A DNA stretch of 64,000 nucleotides from Paraconiothyrium sp. Pb-2020 (GCA_022419385.1 JAJUBI010000001.1:1984001-2048000); one strand, 5' to 3'. Counted from the first letter of the stretch, positions 22,190-34,628 are shown. Numbers and translations: made by a program. The notes: a model not told the origin generated them from the letters alone.

Positions 22190-23858
22190 GATTGCTACAA
22201 CCCAACCGTTAATTTTGCGGTATCCTTTCAATGACCTTAGGTTCGAAAGTGGGTGCGATAGCTGCCAAAGGGGATCGAAAGAGCTATGTCCAAGATATAG
22301 CTCAGGACACGGAAATGACGGTTGCTCAACAGTGCAGTGGCGGAATGCGAACGGACTTACCGACTACCCAAGAGGCTGTGTTGGATTGCCGAGCTGGTTG
22401 ACAAGACGAGCAATATTAGCGTAGACGTGCCCCAAAGGAGGTGGGTGAGTGGCACGTGAAGGGTTACGAAGTAAAGCCGGTCCAAGCACTTGTCTCGAGG
22501 AGCGTCTGGGTTAGCTGGTGATGTCAATGAGTCTGGCCGAATCGAGGTAGTTGTTGACGTACAGCAAGAGCAAGAGAGTTGAGATTGGGGTTTCGGGGCG
22601 CTGCTACGAGCAGGGAGAATTCGAGGATGATAGCGCGCCAATCCAAGCAACTGTTAAAAGAGGGTGGATTCAGTGTTGATATTGACGAAGCTAGGGGTTT
22701 ATAGAGGGGGTGGGGCGCAGTGCTGGAGCGGTGCACGAAACTTTCGTATCGCGGGACCAGAAGCGGAAAGAGCACGATACAGTCACGCACAGTTGTACTG
22801 CTACTTTGAGATCTTAGGAGAGTTACTACAGCGCGCGACGGTATAGTTCGTTGTCATTGACAAGTCCGCAACGGCCGACACTAAGACACAGCCAGCCAAA
22901 GACGAGACAAACGTGCGTTGAGCGACAGAACCCGCACAAGTTGATACTTGCTTCTCCCCCAGCGCATTTGATCAAACAACCCTACTTTCAATTTCGCACA
23001 TTAAGCGCCCTTCACCGTAGGTCGCGAAATTCAGAGCAAGAGTACGGTCGGCCATCCATGGTTTCGATAGTCGTCCCAAACTCATTCACATCCCGAGTGG
23101 ACAGGCTTTATTATGCGAGGGCTCTTACGGACAGTAGTCAACCCTGCCGCACCCTGGGACTGGCATTGCAAGAAGCACTGACCTTCACAAGTTTTCAACA
23201 AGGTCGTCGATGATCTCTATACGGCGAAGATAGAGGCGATTGTTTTCACAAAACACTGAGAATACTATAGTGAAGAGCTTCTGGCTCAAGAGCGAGTCAC
23301 ACGTGCTTTTCCGACAGGTATTATGCGAGCCTCCTAGTACCTAGGTATCTGAGTATTGACAATTAACGAGCTACGCACTCTCGATGACTAACTTCACCCA
23401 GACGTCATCAAGCTAAAGATACGAGATCGGCTCGAGACATTCTTTGCGGCGACGATAGTAGGCGACTACCGCTATATGCGAGGAAGCCTTGGGGCACGCT
23501 AATCTGAAACGTAGAATAACCTCTTTCAGCACCGTTTCACCGAGCGCAGTTGCCTGAACCTGGAGAACTACTCGTATCTAAGATAAACGCCCGTCAGTAC
23601 CGCAATCGAATGTATTCGCGTATCATGTACATGCCATACACAGATGCATCAGATTTCACCGATGATGGGGACTGTGAGATCAGCAAACGCGACTGTAACA
23701 CATACATGACATAGAGACCTCGATCAGCATTCGAATAAGCATGTACATGTGAAAAGGTCTAGATGAGGATTACGCCGTATCCATGCTAATTTTGTACAGT
23801 ATCCAATGCGACTGCCAAAGTTTGTTATTGCACAAGAAAGGCAGGGTACAAACGATCT
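22190..23858. other. Intergenic region with a possible coding relic
   Basis: The left part holds the 5' UTR and promoter of the nuclear-protein gene. At about 23083-23502 on the plus strand there is a protein-like stretch broken by stops, listed separately. Nothing else is supported. Confidence 0.4.
23083..23502 (+). pseudogene. Possible decayed gene fragment, unrecognised
   Basis: Reading from about 23083, the frame gives protein-like sequence interrupted by TGA at 23179-23181 and again at 23257-23259. It runs on through YYSEELLAQERVTRAFP to a plausible intron, 23318-23401 (GTATTA donor, GACTAAC branch, CAG acceptor). It then continues IKLKIRDRLETFFAAT and ends at a TAA at 23500-23502. The joined phase is consistent across the intron. 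I cannot name the family. It could be coincidence, so confidence is low. Confidence 0.3.
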
Positions 23859-24479
23859 CTACTCGGTATACCAGCAGCCGATGGGGGAGTCGGTCTTGAT
23901 AACAGACCCGGTCACGCCAACACATCCTTCCAGGTAGGCCGGCTTTTCCACCCCCTGAAGCCATACGGACCAAGCACCATCTATTGAACCTGGGCAAGCC
24001 TGAATACCAGTGTCCTTAAACTTGAGCTCGTTGTTGTCGACCGTCCATCCCTTGGTCTCCCAATTCTTGCCAAGTGGCTCAGCACCAGTCACGTAGCCGA
24101 TCTTGCCCATGCCTGTAACTAGCATTAGAGTGCGCTACGATTGGATATACATAAAAGGAGCGCTAAACATACCCATTCCGGAGCGGTCCACGAAGATGGT
24201 CTGAGGCCTGGCAGACGACTTGCTCTCGTAGAGGTGGAGCTCCTCATCCTGGATGTAGAAGGTTGCGAAGTTGGAATCGGCGTCGCAAGACGCATTCTGA
24301 GACTGCGCGTTCACAAGGAGGGACGAGCGTGCTGCTTGCACACCGCTGTTCTGAATCTCAGAGCCCGAGCGGATAGTGATGACACCGAATGCTGTACCCT
24401 CAGCGACAGGAGTGGTCTGCGGGAGCGCTGACGCCGTCAAAGCGGCTGCAGAAGCGAAGAAAGCGGTGGTGAATTGCAT
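23859..24479 (-). CDS. PhiA-like secreted cell-wall protein
   Basis: Two exons, 24173-24479 and 23859-24112, give 186 aa. The intron 24113-24172 (60 nt, GTATGT donor, CTAATG branch, ACAG acceptor) joins in phase to give DRSGMGMGKIGYVTGA. The N terminus MQFTTAFFASAAALTASA is a signal peptide. The mature part has the PhiA-family features: GVITIRSGS near the start, an acidic YIQDEELHLYES strand, FVDRSGMG, then GWTVDNNELKF and an ACPGS/SVWL block. PhiA is a conidiophore and wall protein in Aspergillus, and relatives in other fungi are abundant surface proteins. Two candidate disulfide cysteines lie near the C terminus. The start is the only ATG that gives a signal peptide. A TATAAG element on this strand lies about 120 bases upstream, near 24601-24606. 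Confidence 0.85.
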
Positions 24480-27262
24480 TCTGATGATCGAGTGTAGGTA
24501 TCGTTGTTTATGGATTATGATTAATAGCTGTGGGAGAGCGTTGAGACGAAGACTGTAGACGATGGCGATGGTGGCAGCGATTGAAGGAAGGTCGTCAGGT
24601 CTTATACATTCCTATTCTGTTGCCCCCGCTCAATCTCGCCGTCGACCACCGCGACCGAATTGAGGCTGAAAGCTCGGCACGCAACGGTACAAAGTCACGC
24701 CCCCTCATACGGGCTGTGCGAAGAGCCAGCTCATTCATCGAAGGAGGACCCGAGTGCAGTCTACTCCACAAGTCGGAGAAATTGATACCGTGCCATCCCG
24801 GAAACCGGGCTGTTAAAGACAGCCAACCCACTCAGACAGTATATTGTACGCAGGGTCCATCACGATGTTGAAAGGAGATGCATGAAGATGATGTCAGTTG
24901 CCACCAGCCAATGGACGTTTGTCGATCTGTAGCGCTTGAAGGGGTTAGGTCGCCGGTACTTCCACGCTTAGGGCAGCCTCCCATTCATTCCGATCGGGCC
25001 GACAGACGCGAGGCGAGAATCGCAGGTGGAGCTGAAGTGACACGACCTCCTCGTCTTGTCAGTTCTCTCTCCTCTTGGCTGATGCACCTGCACTCCGCGT
25101 TGTCATTCGAGCGCTCGCTCTTCAGTGCATGTCGCTCACTTGTTCCGCTAAAGGGTCGCACACTGGTCGAGCAAGCATCTTTCAACTCGACCGCCGCGGT
25201 GTCCTTATAGGGCCACGCTATCGAACCATAATTGTACATTGGAATCCTAGGTCGTCCGCGTGACCAAAGCAATAAGCTGCAATTGTATTATTCGGTGATG
25301 CGTTAAGATTGACCCACGTCACTCCACGTGTCTTGTTAGACAAGGTCCATGGGCACCTATCTATCAGCTAACGACGAAATCTTATCAACACTGGCGTTTA
25401 ATTTTGAACGCTGCTCTAAATGTAGAGTGCTCTTGCAGGCTTCGCTCGTTCAAGATGCCGTAGGAAACTGGCCGGCCGAAGAGCGATCTGCTAGGTCATC
25501 AAGGTGTTGCTGGCGCTGTGTGCAGGTCATTAATCCGATAGCTGTACCTAGCGAACTCTTCGCCTGTATTTAGACACTTGGGTACTAGACCTTCATACGG
25601 TGAGACGAATGCAAGATGAGTGCCCCACTTCGAATGCTCTATGTAGAGTGGAGGTGGGTTGTTCCGCACTCCCTATGCGCTGTACAGCCTATCCTACTGA
25701 CTCCTGTGCCCAGCATCGGGGTCGACTTCACGCATCAACGAAGGCATACAAAGGTCCAGAGTGTGGCGCTTGACAAGGCACCGTCCCACACGAACTAATA
25801 AAAGCAAGGGGAGGCAACATCAGCGGCATCAAAAAGGAGCCAATGACACATCCTCGCAGGTTGATGAAGGCGCTATGAAAGTGTGCAGTTGACGAGAATG
25901 ACACTGCAGTCTAGGACGCGCGCTGCAGCCAGGAATGTACCATTGGATCGCATCTTTCGCGTGATCATAGGTATTCGGGAACGTTATTGGCAAATTTCTA
26001 CCGAATCCCCCGATCTAGGGAGCAGTAACAAGCACATGTCAAACGCGATCTTGGCAGATCTGATACGAGCACTGTCGCAAATTTCGGGCACGCAAAACAA
26101 TAACTACCGTCCCACGACCTTGGACACGCGGAATACGAGCCCTTCTTCTCACCAATTACCCCAGGAATTCCGTCTTGTGGCGCGTCGAGCCTGTCAGGGG
26201 GTCGCGATAGGCTTTGCGAGCTCAGTGCCCATACGGGTTGTCCGAACGCAAGCCGCCCTGGCGTGGAAAGGCTGTCGCTCTTTCCCACTATTGCTTCATC
26301 GTGTTTGATGACGATAATTTTTTCTGCTGCGGAACTTTCCTCAAATTCTCGGTCTTTATTACACCGACCTTCTCAACATTAGCCACATCGGAGGAAGCAG
26401 TTGTTCGAAAGTGCATCAGCTCGAACGGATTTCATGGGTACCCCATTGTCTAAACACAGGCATACCGCGACTGTCTGTAATCAGACTTAATTCATTGGAA
26501 GGACACCCGGGCATTGCACGTCGGGTTTGAAAATTGGCTTCCTATGAAAGAGACCTGCAGATCTACTGTGGTTGTTCCCGATGTTCCATCAGCGCCCACG
26601 TGACGTTGAAATAGCGCGTTTCAACTACCTTCATCAGCGCTTTCCCGATCCCACACGGTTACAAGCTTGGCTAAAAGCTTGTCAACTGTTTCACGATGTT
26701 GAAAACAGTTGTCGCGGCCTCCGCCTGCACTGAACAAGATCCTTCTGCCATCTGCCGCTACGCGCTGGCCAACCCTAACCGGAAGCCCTGCGAACTGGGC
26801 CGCAAGCTATGTCGCGATGGCACCTTGACGCCTGGCGTAGCACATGTCGTGCCTGATCGCCTTTATGAAACCGGGGTTCTGTACAGCTCTGCCAATGCGA
26901 ACGGTTTGCGGGATGAAAGGTATAGGGATTATGTCTGGTTGCAACTTCAGCCACCCGCTCGCTTCTGCATTACGGAGAAGAGATCATGAAGGACGGGAAA
27001 GAGAAGGGCTAGACGGTTGGTGTATGCTGAATGCACGTCAAAGACCGCCGATGAGAGTACTTAAGACACCCCAAATCCTCAGCTCCAAAGTCTAACCCAA
27101 CAGCAACTCACCCGCGCTTACATTCCTTCAAGTTCCTTCAGCTTTCCCTTCGATTCTCTTCTTCGTCGATTGGCTCGACCCTTTTCTCCATTCTTCCACA
27201 CTGCAAGCAGTCTTCTGATATCACTATTCTGGAACTTCATACCATCCGATCCTTCACCTGAA
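24480..27262. other. Intergenic region, PhiA-like gene to the repeat protein
   Basis: About 2.8 kb between divergent genes encoding secreted proteins. Open frames of 60-140 codons occur on both strands, but none shows a domain, signal peptide or convincing splice pattern. A 97-codon frame at 26696-26989 has a somewhat gene-like codon pattern, but I cannot support it. Confidence 0.35.
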
Positions 27263-27863
27263 ATGCATTTCTCCACGATCACATCCGCGCTTGTCTTTGG
27301 TCTTATGGCCACTGCTCCGGTCATCGCAAAGCCTGTCGAACTCAACGCACTGGAAGCTCGCGCAGTAAGTCATCGGGCTCGTACTTCTTGGCCCTACATT
27401 TGCTGATTCGCCGTAGGATGGTCCGATCAACACTCTCTACGAGCGTGCCATCGAGGCCACTTTGATGCCCCGTCATCATAAAGGGCAGGGCGGTAACGGC
27501 GGCAATCAGGCTCAAGCAGCCAATGCCCAAACCGCTGGGAACACTGGAAATCAGGGCCAGCAGAACGCCGCCGCTGTGAACGCCGGGGTTACAGCAGCTA
27601 CTGGAGCGACGAACTGTGCGAATGTAAAGAGACATCATCGTGGAGCAGCTGCAGCTTCCAGCTGTCAAGGCCAAGCGCAGGCAGCGAACCAGAAGCGCCA
27701 TCACCGTGGCGCTGGAGCCGGTGCAAACCAGCAAGGCCAGCAGAATCAGCAGAATCAGCAGAATCAGCAAACTCAGAATTGTTCCAACCAGAAACGGCAC
27801 CACAAGGGCCAGGGCGGTCAGGGCGCTAATACTAATGCAGTCAATGGGACCAACTGTCAGTAA
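27263..27863 (+). CDS. Secreted protein with four Kex2-type HH(K/R)G repeat units
   Basis: Two exons, 27263-27364 and 27417-27863, give 182 aa. The intron 27365-27416 has GTAAGT and GTAG ends. Residues 1-22 form a signal peptide, followed by a short pro-region with LEAR (30-33) and LYER (41-44), both LxxR-type processing sites. Four units then follow, each starting HHKG or HHRG straight after a basic pair or PR: R53, K105-R106, K127-R128 and K160-R161. Each unit is Gly/Gln/Asn/Ala-rich and has one cysteine towards its end (C101, C117, C156, C181). Unit lengths are 51, 20, 31 and 21 residues. This is the architecture of Kex2-processed repeat proteins, a class that includes pheromone and cyclic-peptide precursors as well as hydrophobin-like repeats. 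No tailoring enzyme gene is evident next to it. The function is unknown: a peptide precursor, a metal-binding peptide or an effector are all possible. Confidence 0.82.
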
Positions 27864-28739
27864 ATCAGCCAGCGCGGAGGTCAACAGCGTCACGGTCAGT
27901 CCTGAAGCGGGACGAGGGACAAGCGGGGCTCTGTTCTCAGAAATATGAAGTGTCTAAGCTAGTATACATTGTTGGAGGATTGCTCTGTTACCGGGAACTT
28001 GTAGATATCTTTGACAATCGAAATGAATGATTGAGTGGGTGCAATAATATGCTCACGCGCTGCATGCAATGTTCTATGCCCACCTAGGTAGTGAACCAAG
28101 ATAATCATGGCGATGGCTACTAACCAAACATTGAGAATATAGATTGGTTGATGCGTAGGAAGACGGGGGTTACGGGGATATCTTTCCAGTGCTTGAAAAA
28201 GAATGCTGCTTCGGCGGGTCATCGATTCAATGTCAGCGATTCGACAAATAGAGTGACCTTCTGAGACCACCGATATCAGCTTAATTGTTCTTATCGCTAT
28301 TATTTAGATTTAAAGTTGGTGTTGTAGCCTATCTGGGGCTGTTTGGTGTGCAGTGCAAGGTTAGACATAATAATCGCTCATACCTAAGTACAATCTGCAA
28401 GAAAGGGGTGTGCGGTACAAGAGGAGCGCAGACAAGACGTCTGCTGGTAACGATAATCCCGATGAGTTACTAGCAATTGAGGCGACCGTGAAAGAAGCTC
28501 GATTGGTTACATACATGCACTAGCTCTCCAGCTTGCAAGCTCGGGTGAAACATGTGCTTCCATAGATTTGCTTTTCTGGGGCACCAATTATGCACTGGAG
28601 GAGGGTCCGATGGCGCCGCCCAAGATACACCCCCGCGCACTAACATTTAGCCTAACCCATCAACACGTTCGGTTCCCGGGATATCTGAGCAGCTCTTGGA
28701 CGTGAGGTGCATCGCATGTTCATAAGCCCTCACGTATCA
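27864..28739. other. Intergenic region, repeat protein to P450
   Basis: Holds the 3' UTR of the repeat protein and the promoter of the P450 gene. A minus-strand open frame at 27959-28270 contains one hydrophobic stretch but starts with GTG and matches nothing known. Confidence 0.35.
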
Positions 28740-30522
28740 ATGGCGGACCCCCTTCACAGCAAAGCAGTAGTCGCAGCGCTGGGTCTGCTTACGCACTTCA
28801 TTGTAAACAGCGGAGAATGGGATCATCACGCTCATCTCCTGGTCCCAGGCGGGTCTGTACTTTTCGGGGCATTGGTAGCTTTCGAATATATGGCCAATCC
28901 TCTGGTTAGCTCTTTTTACCAGGCTTTTGGGAGCGTGGTGGCAGCCGCAGCAGTGTACCTGGGAACGTTGACGGCAAGTATTGTGATCTACCGCGCGTAT
29001 TTCCACCGGTTGGGAAAGGTATTTGTGACTCAGTCTTCTTCTGTAAGGCAGTGCATGCTGACATCTCAGTTCCCTGGCCCTTTTTTCGCTCGTATCACGA
29101 AGCTTGACACCATAAACCGTGTTGTACCCGATTACCAACTATACCGTAAATGTCTTGTCCTGCAATACAAAGACAGATGAGCTCATACTACGCAGGTGTT
29201 ATCGAGGGGTTACACAGGGAGTACAATGGGGATATCGTTCGTACAGGGCCTCGGGAACTTAGTGTCGCAAGCGTGGAAGCCATTCCTCTCATCTATGGAT
29301 CCATGTCCAAGTGCAGAAAGGGAGTGTGGTATAGTGGTTCTTACCACATCGAGGGCGCTTCGCTGCAGACTACACGTAACCATCAAGACCACAGGGAACG
29401 ACGCAAGGCTTGGGACCGTGCCTTCAATGCCAAAGCTCTGCGCGACTACGAGCCACGCCTCAACCGACACACCCTTGTACTCATCAGTAAGCTGAAGGAG
29501 CAGGTCAAGAAGCCATGTGTCCGCATCTCGAGCTGGATCGGCTTTTACGCATTCGATATTATGGGCGACATTGGCTACAGCCGAGGTTTCGGTATGCTCG
29601 AGAAGGGGGAAGAGGACGAAATGATTGAGCTTGTTCACAAGAGTATGGCTCCTCTGAGCATCTTTGGGCATATTCCGTGGGTCGTTGGGATCATGTTGCG
29701 GACGAGCTTTGGGGCAAAGGACTTGCTCAAATTCATCAAGCTTACGCAGAACATTCTTATTGAGCGGAAGAAGGTAGATCCATCACACTCGGACACACTG
29801 AAGTGCTGACCGACTTGCAGGTCGATCCAGCCGAGCCTGATGTCTTCAGTCATCTCATCGACGAGACCACAGAAGAAATACCGAAACAGCTCAATGCTGA
29901 TTCCCGTCTAATGATCGTCGCAGGCTCAGACACTACACACGCAACGATTACCTGGCTCATCTGGGAACTCTGCACACACAAAGATGCCCAGGCCAAGCTT
30001 CGCATGATCACTGACGACATTGCACCCGGAAAGTCCTTCCTAGACGTCGATGATGTCAAGGATTGCCCACACCTCGACGGTGCCATCAACGAATCTCTTC
30101 GCCTCCACCCAGCCGTGCCCTCAGGGGTAATGCGCGAAACGCCCACGGGAGGGATTACACTGCCTGATGGTACTCATATTCCCAGCGAAACGACGATCTG
30201 GGTGCCTATTCACACAATACAACGAGATGAGCGCTCCTTCTCCGAACCTCTGAAGTTTATGCCTGAGCGCTGGACTGACGAAGCTCCGGAGTATGTCAGA
30301 GACAAACGCGCTTTTATCCCCTTCTCTACTGGGGTGTACAATTGTGTCGGCCAAAAGCTTGCTATGATGGAGATGCGTGTCGTTGTGGCAAACTTGGTGA
30401 GGTCATTTGAGATTGAGTTCGCTGGAGACATGGGTGAGGCAGTAGTGAAGAAGTCTCGGGACGCTTTTACGCTCAGCGTGGGTGCGCTAGACGTTAAGCT
30501 TACGCCCAGGTGTACAACCTAG
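28740..30522 (+). CDS. Cytochrome P450 monooxygenase
   Basis: A haem-thiolate oxygenase, probably anchored in the ER. Four exons (28740-29018, 29070-29145, 29196-29773, 29821-30522) give 544 aa. Introns of 47-51 nt all keep phase. Three N-terminal hydrophobic segments precede the catalytic fold, as in P450s of the tryprostatin-hydroxylase type. Signatures in order: GDIVRTGPREL, the I-helix AGSDTTHA, the K-helix ESLR, the PERW region, and the haem loop FSTGVYNCVG with the ligand at about C486. It is complete. The start at 28740 (MADPLHSK) is preferred; an ATG at 28716 would add eight residues. A transcription factor gene follows 497 bases downstream on the same strand. The substrate cannot be inferred from sequence alone. 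Confidence 0.9.
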
Positions 30523-31019
30523 AAGTTGAGCGGTGCTTAGACATGCGAGCAGAAAGTTTTGGAACGCGTTTTCAAAGTTTCTTCGAGTCGTTTTGTTCCT
30601 ATGATACAGGGCACCTTGATTTCAGGTCTGTGGTGCGTGGGTACAAAGGCAGGACTGCGGATGGGCGGCGGAACCATCTCCGCTCGCTCCTCGGCAGTTG
30701 CCTCCCCCAATCCCCGGACCTATTCACCCGCACTCATGACTCACGGGCCGATTGGCTCCCCCGCAAACATGGCTCCATCATTTGGCCAGAGGTTCGCGCA
30801 TCGCAGCAGATCCTTGTCGTTCCGGCCGAGCTAGAGCGGCTACTGCTGTCACCCGTCACTCTGTGAGGAGCCTCAACACTTTGCATCACCACGCTGCTCG
30901 CCCTCGCTTTGCCGGAAGACCGCGCCCGTGCTAACAGTCCATACTGCTCGCGGCTGGCCACTATTGGCGCCGCAGTAACCGTCCCGTACGCGGTAAGAAC
31001 ATAAGAAAGAGACGCCGCA
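30523..31019. promoter_or_regulatory. Upstream region of the C2H2/fungal-specific regulator
   Basis: A 497-base gap between the P450 stop and the regulator ATG, carrying the P450 terminator and the regulator promoter. No other feature is seen. Confidence 0.4.
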
Positions 31020-33617
31020 ATGAAGAGAACGTACACCTGCCGACACTGCGCTCGAGTCTTCAAGCGCAGTGAGCATTGCGCCAGACATGAGAGGGTACAT
31101 ACCCAGGAGAAGCCGTTCGCATGTGCCTACTGCGATCGCAAATATGCCAGAAAGTCCGTACCTTACGCTCGACGGCCCACTAACGGCCATCGCGGCAATG
31201 TCAGACTAACCCATGCACAGAGATCTCGTCAAGCGGCATGAACGAACATTGCATGCCGAGCAGTACAGGAAGGCGCATCCAGAAGAGTTTGGTTCAGGCA
31301 GTCGGTTGTCAGAAGGATCCGAATCACCACGCACGCCTCACCCGCTTCCCCCTTTGACCCCGCCAGATGAGTACACTTTGTCCCTGGAAACAACTTACGC
31401 ACCTGTTGTCGATATCCCCGGCGCTGGTCCCGCGCTCTCGTACCAACACCCTGCGCCTTTTCGGTCATCTTCTGGTTCCCCGTCCAGCGACGGTGGGGGG
31501 CCGTTCCATCCAGGTGATGATGCCATTACTTTCGACTTCCCCCCTATGAACGCGGATTTCCAACATCCTCCAATGCCAGCTACGCGTACAGCCTTCTCGT
31601 TACACGGTGATACGGACTTCTATCAAGAGCCGCCAGCGAAACGGCAACGGATCGAGATCGACCCACTCATCATGGGCACACCTGTGAACGCGGAGATGCA
31701 CGTAGTGGAGACGCCGGTTTCTCAGCTCGGAGTCCAGACTTACGATGCTATCGATCCTAATTTAGAGGACGTACGTTTCGCTCAACCTTCAATTCCACAT
31801 GAGTCGCCAACCTGGGAAAACCTAGAGAATATTGACCTGTCTGCTGAATACCTAGCCCTGTTCGACATGGAAACCGAGCAAACCAACCGCGCAGATACCA
31901 ATCACCAAACCTCTACTCAAAGGCTAAGAGTCCACTCCGAAGTCTGTGCAAACCTGCGGAATCTCCCCAATCTCCTTTTCAACGAAGAGACGCACCGGCG
32001 AATATGCGAAGACATCCGTCTTCGGACCATAGGCCTAGGTCTCCCCGAAAACCTCCTCCCAACCTTCACCGACCTACAGCAATTCTTCTCCGGCTATCTT
32101 GAAGGCTTCCACCGGCACTTCCCAATAATCCACCTGCACTCCTTCGACCCAAACCAGATGCCCAGTCCCCTAATAATGGCCATGTGCAGCATCGGGGCGC
32201 AGTACCGCCTCCGCAGAGAGAAGGCGAAGAATCTCTTTGTCTTAGCTGGTACCATGAGCTCCCATGCGCTTCATAATGGACTCCCCATTGTGAACGGCAA
32301 TCCGGAACCTGCGCCGCTATGGGTTATGCAGACGCGCGTGCTGCTCTCGCTGTCTGGAATGTTCAGCGGCATGACGTCTATTGTATTACGGACGCTCGAG
32401 AACCTCGGGCTCTTTTCCATTGACTACCGCCTCAGAAAAGCGTTGCTGAAGCGGTCGAGCACAGAAGGCCTAGACTGGGATGAGTGGATCTACCGCGAGA
32501 GCAGCAAGCGCCTGCTTTTCGGCATGTACGTTGTGTCGAACCTGATTTCCACAACGTTCGGTGTCATGCCAGGGTTCTCGCACACGGACGATCTGGACTT
32601 TGAGGATCTGGACGAGGAGCGCTTCTGGAATGCTACCTCGGCGCAGGAATGGTGGTATCTTCGGCAGTCTGCTGCAGATACGTCCCAGGCGCGCTCTACC
32701 GTCCGAGTTATCTTGAGCCGCATTTTGCTCGATAAAGACCTTATTGCGGGCAGCCCGCCTGAAGTATCTGTCTTGACGATGCTTCTACTTATGCATGCAA
32801 TGAACGTTCATATAGAAGGTATACGCCAGGTCGTCGAGCTGAGCCCTGCGCATCTGCACGAAACCCTGATAGAACCGACGACATCCGCGCTTTCGGCGTG
32901 CGAGGACATCCTTGCCGCCGCCCGCCAGCGCAAAGATACCACCACGCCATGGACCGAGGCAGAGGGTCCGCTGATGTTCAACTGCCAGGGCGTAGTTCAC
33001 ATGGCGCATGTGCGCCTGTTCCTTGACATGAGCACTTTCAACAGACTCATGCTGATTAACGACAACCCCGACGATATAGCCGCAGCCGCGTACTCTTTCG
33101 CCGAGGCGCCAATGCAGAGATGTCCGAGCTTGACAGGATTTATGAGGAAAGCATACGACAGACATCATGTGCTGGTGAAGCTGGGGCACAGTCTCTTGCG
33201 GAAGACGGCGGCGCTTAGCTGGAGCTTGGAACACGCCGTAACGGACTGGGTTGGAAGTAAGTGTTATAAGCTTCGTCTCCTAGCATTCAGTCTCTGGGCA
33301 ACACTTACCTAATTTTAGTTCTTCTCGTCACCAAATGGATACACACGCTCGAGACCTCCCCTGCCAGCTCGCCCCTCGATACAGACGAGAAAGAACTTCT
33401 AAGCGGCTATAAACATCTGCTTGCCGAGACAGACTGTGAGTATACCGGGAGCTCCCTCGCCAGCGCCGTCGCTCACTTCCGCTCGACGATGCTCAACGAT
33501 GTCTGGGTGTGGGGCGTGACGCCGAGAATGGCGCTGGTATTGCAGCACCTGGCGTGCGTATACGAGGATAGACATAGGGCGTTAAGAGATATGAATGCTG
33601 AGTATGCCGTGGAATAG
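31020..33617 (+). CDS. C2H2 zinc-finger transcription factor with fungal-specific regulatory domain
   Basis: Three exons (31020-31153, 31221-33256, 33319-33617) give 822 aa. Two N-terminal C2H2 fingers are present: C7-C10-H23-H27 and C35-C38-H51-H56. The second is completed only after splicing intron 1 (31154-31220). That intron has a weak donor (GTCCGT) but a good GACTAAC branch and CAG acceptor, and the join gives ARKDLVKRH. Intron 2 (33257-33318) has GTAAGT and TTTTAG ends. A Pro/Ser-rich linker and the basic patch PAKRQR follow. Residues about 290-700 form an all-helical fungal-specific transcription factor middle domain (FFSGYLEGFHRHFPIIH, MAMCSIGAQYR, SSKRLLFGMYVVS). This combination is typical of Adr1- or AmdX-like regulators. 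It could control the adjacent P450. Confidence 0.87.
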
Positions 33618-34628
33618 ATCTGTGTGTCGTTGGAGCAGAACTTTCTTGCTTGTTTGCGTGCGAAGACCAGAGTAACGTGTTCGGAATTGAGATGTCTGTC
33701 GGAGCTATGTACAGTAGACGTACACAGGAACCAGAACCTTTTCGATCAACTTATACGACGAAGGCTCCACGTGTCTTCCAGCTTCAGATATCTTCTCACT
33801 GAGTGTGCCATGCGTTCTCTTGACAGCCACAATCGTGCAACACTATCTACAATCTTGAAGACAAGCAAAGGGTGGCTTCCGCGTGTCCTTATCTCATTCG
33901 AGACTTTACGCTTGAATTTCGCGTAACGCTTGCAATTTTAGGATCTGAACTTTTATATCAACGCCCATGTACTCCTTTTAGATTACAAGGCTCAAATTCT
34001 TCTACCGACTCACAGAATGGCTGGTGGACTGAAGTGGGACCACTCGCTATTACTGACTGGACTGTACCGGTGCGAAATCGATGCAAAATCTGATCTGAGT
34101 GGCTATTTATACTATGTTCCTGTGGCTCGATTGCGTGTGTTGTTTTAGTATATGGCGGAGGTTTGGAAGTCTATTTCGGAAGTCTACTCGTCCCAACTTT
34201 TGCGATATCCGGGGAATCGAGTTAAAGATGTTAAAATGTTATAGCTCAAGATTAGTATGCAACGAATTGAGCCAGACAGGGTTTCTGTCGTGATTGCAGG
34301 GGGTTGTCAGGAACAGGGCGTGTCTGCGGTCATTAGACAAGCCTGAGGGCCGATGCGCACTTCTGGTAGGTATGAGAATGCCAAGCGAATAGGGGACGAA
34401 GTTCCATTGATAATTTCCCCTCCTCGCACCTTGAAGTGTGTATAATAATTGTGGCCCGCTGCCTTCACTCTACCACATGTTGAACCTCGTCCTATAAACC
34501 CAGCCTACTCTGCAAGTCTCGGCTTTGAATGTACCTCAGTCTCCTTAAACTGTGCCAAACTCTCGCTTGATATCGTTATCATGACCCTTCCCAAATGGTA
34601 GCTTCGTTTCGGCTGGTCCTCCAACAAG
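33618..34628. other. Convergent intergenic region
   Basis: Lies between the 3' ends of the regulator (plus) and the isoaspartate methyltransferase (minus). It is fairly AT-rich at 33900-34300, with no coding support. Confidence 0.4.

Noticed and set aside
26696..26989. 97-codon frame with somewhat gene-like codons
   Set aside because: No domain or signal peptide, no splice extension, and it lies in the promoter side of the repeat-protein gene.
27959..28270. 103-codon minus-strand frame with one hydrophobic segment
   Set aside because: It starts with GTG, and the internal ATG leaves a short, unrecognised piece.
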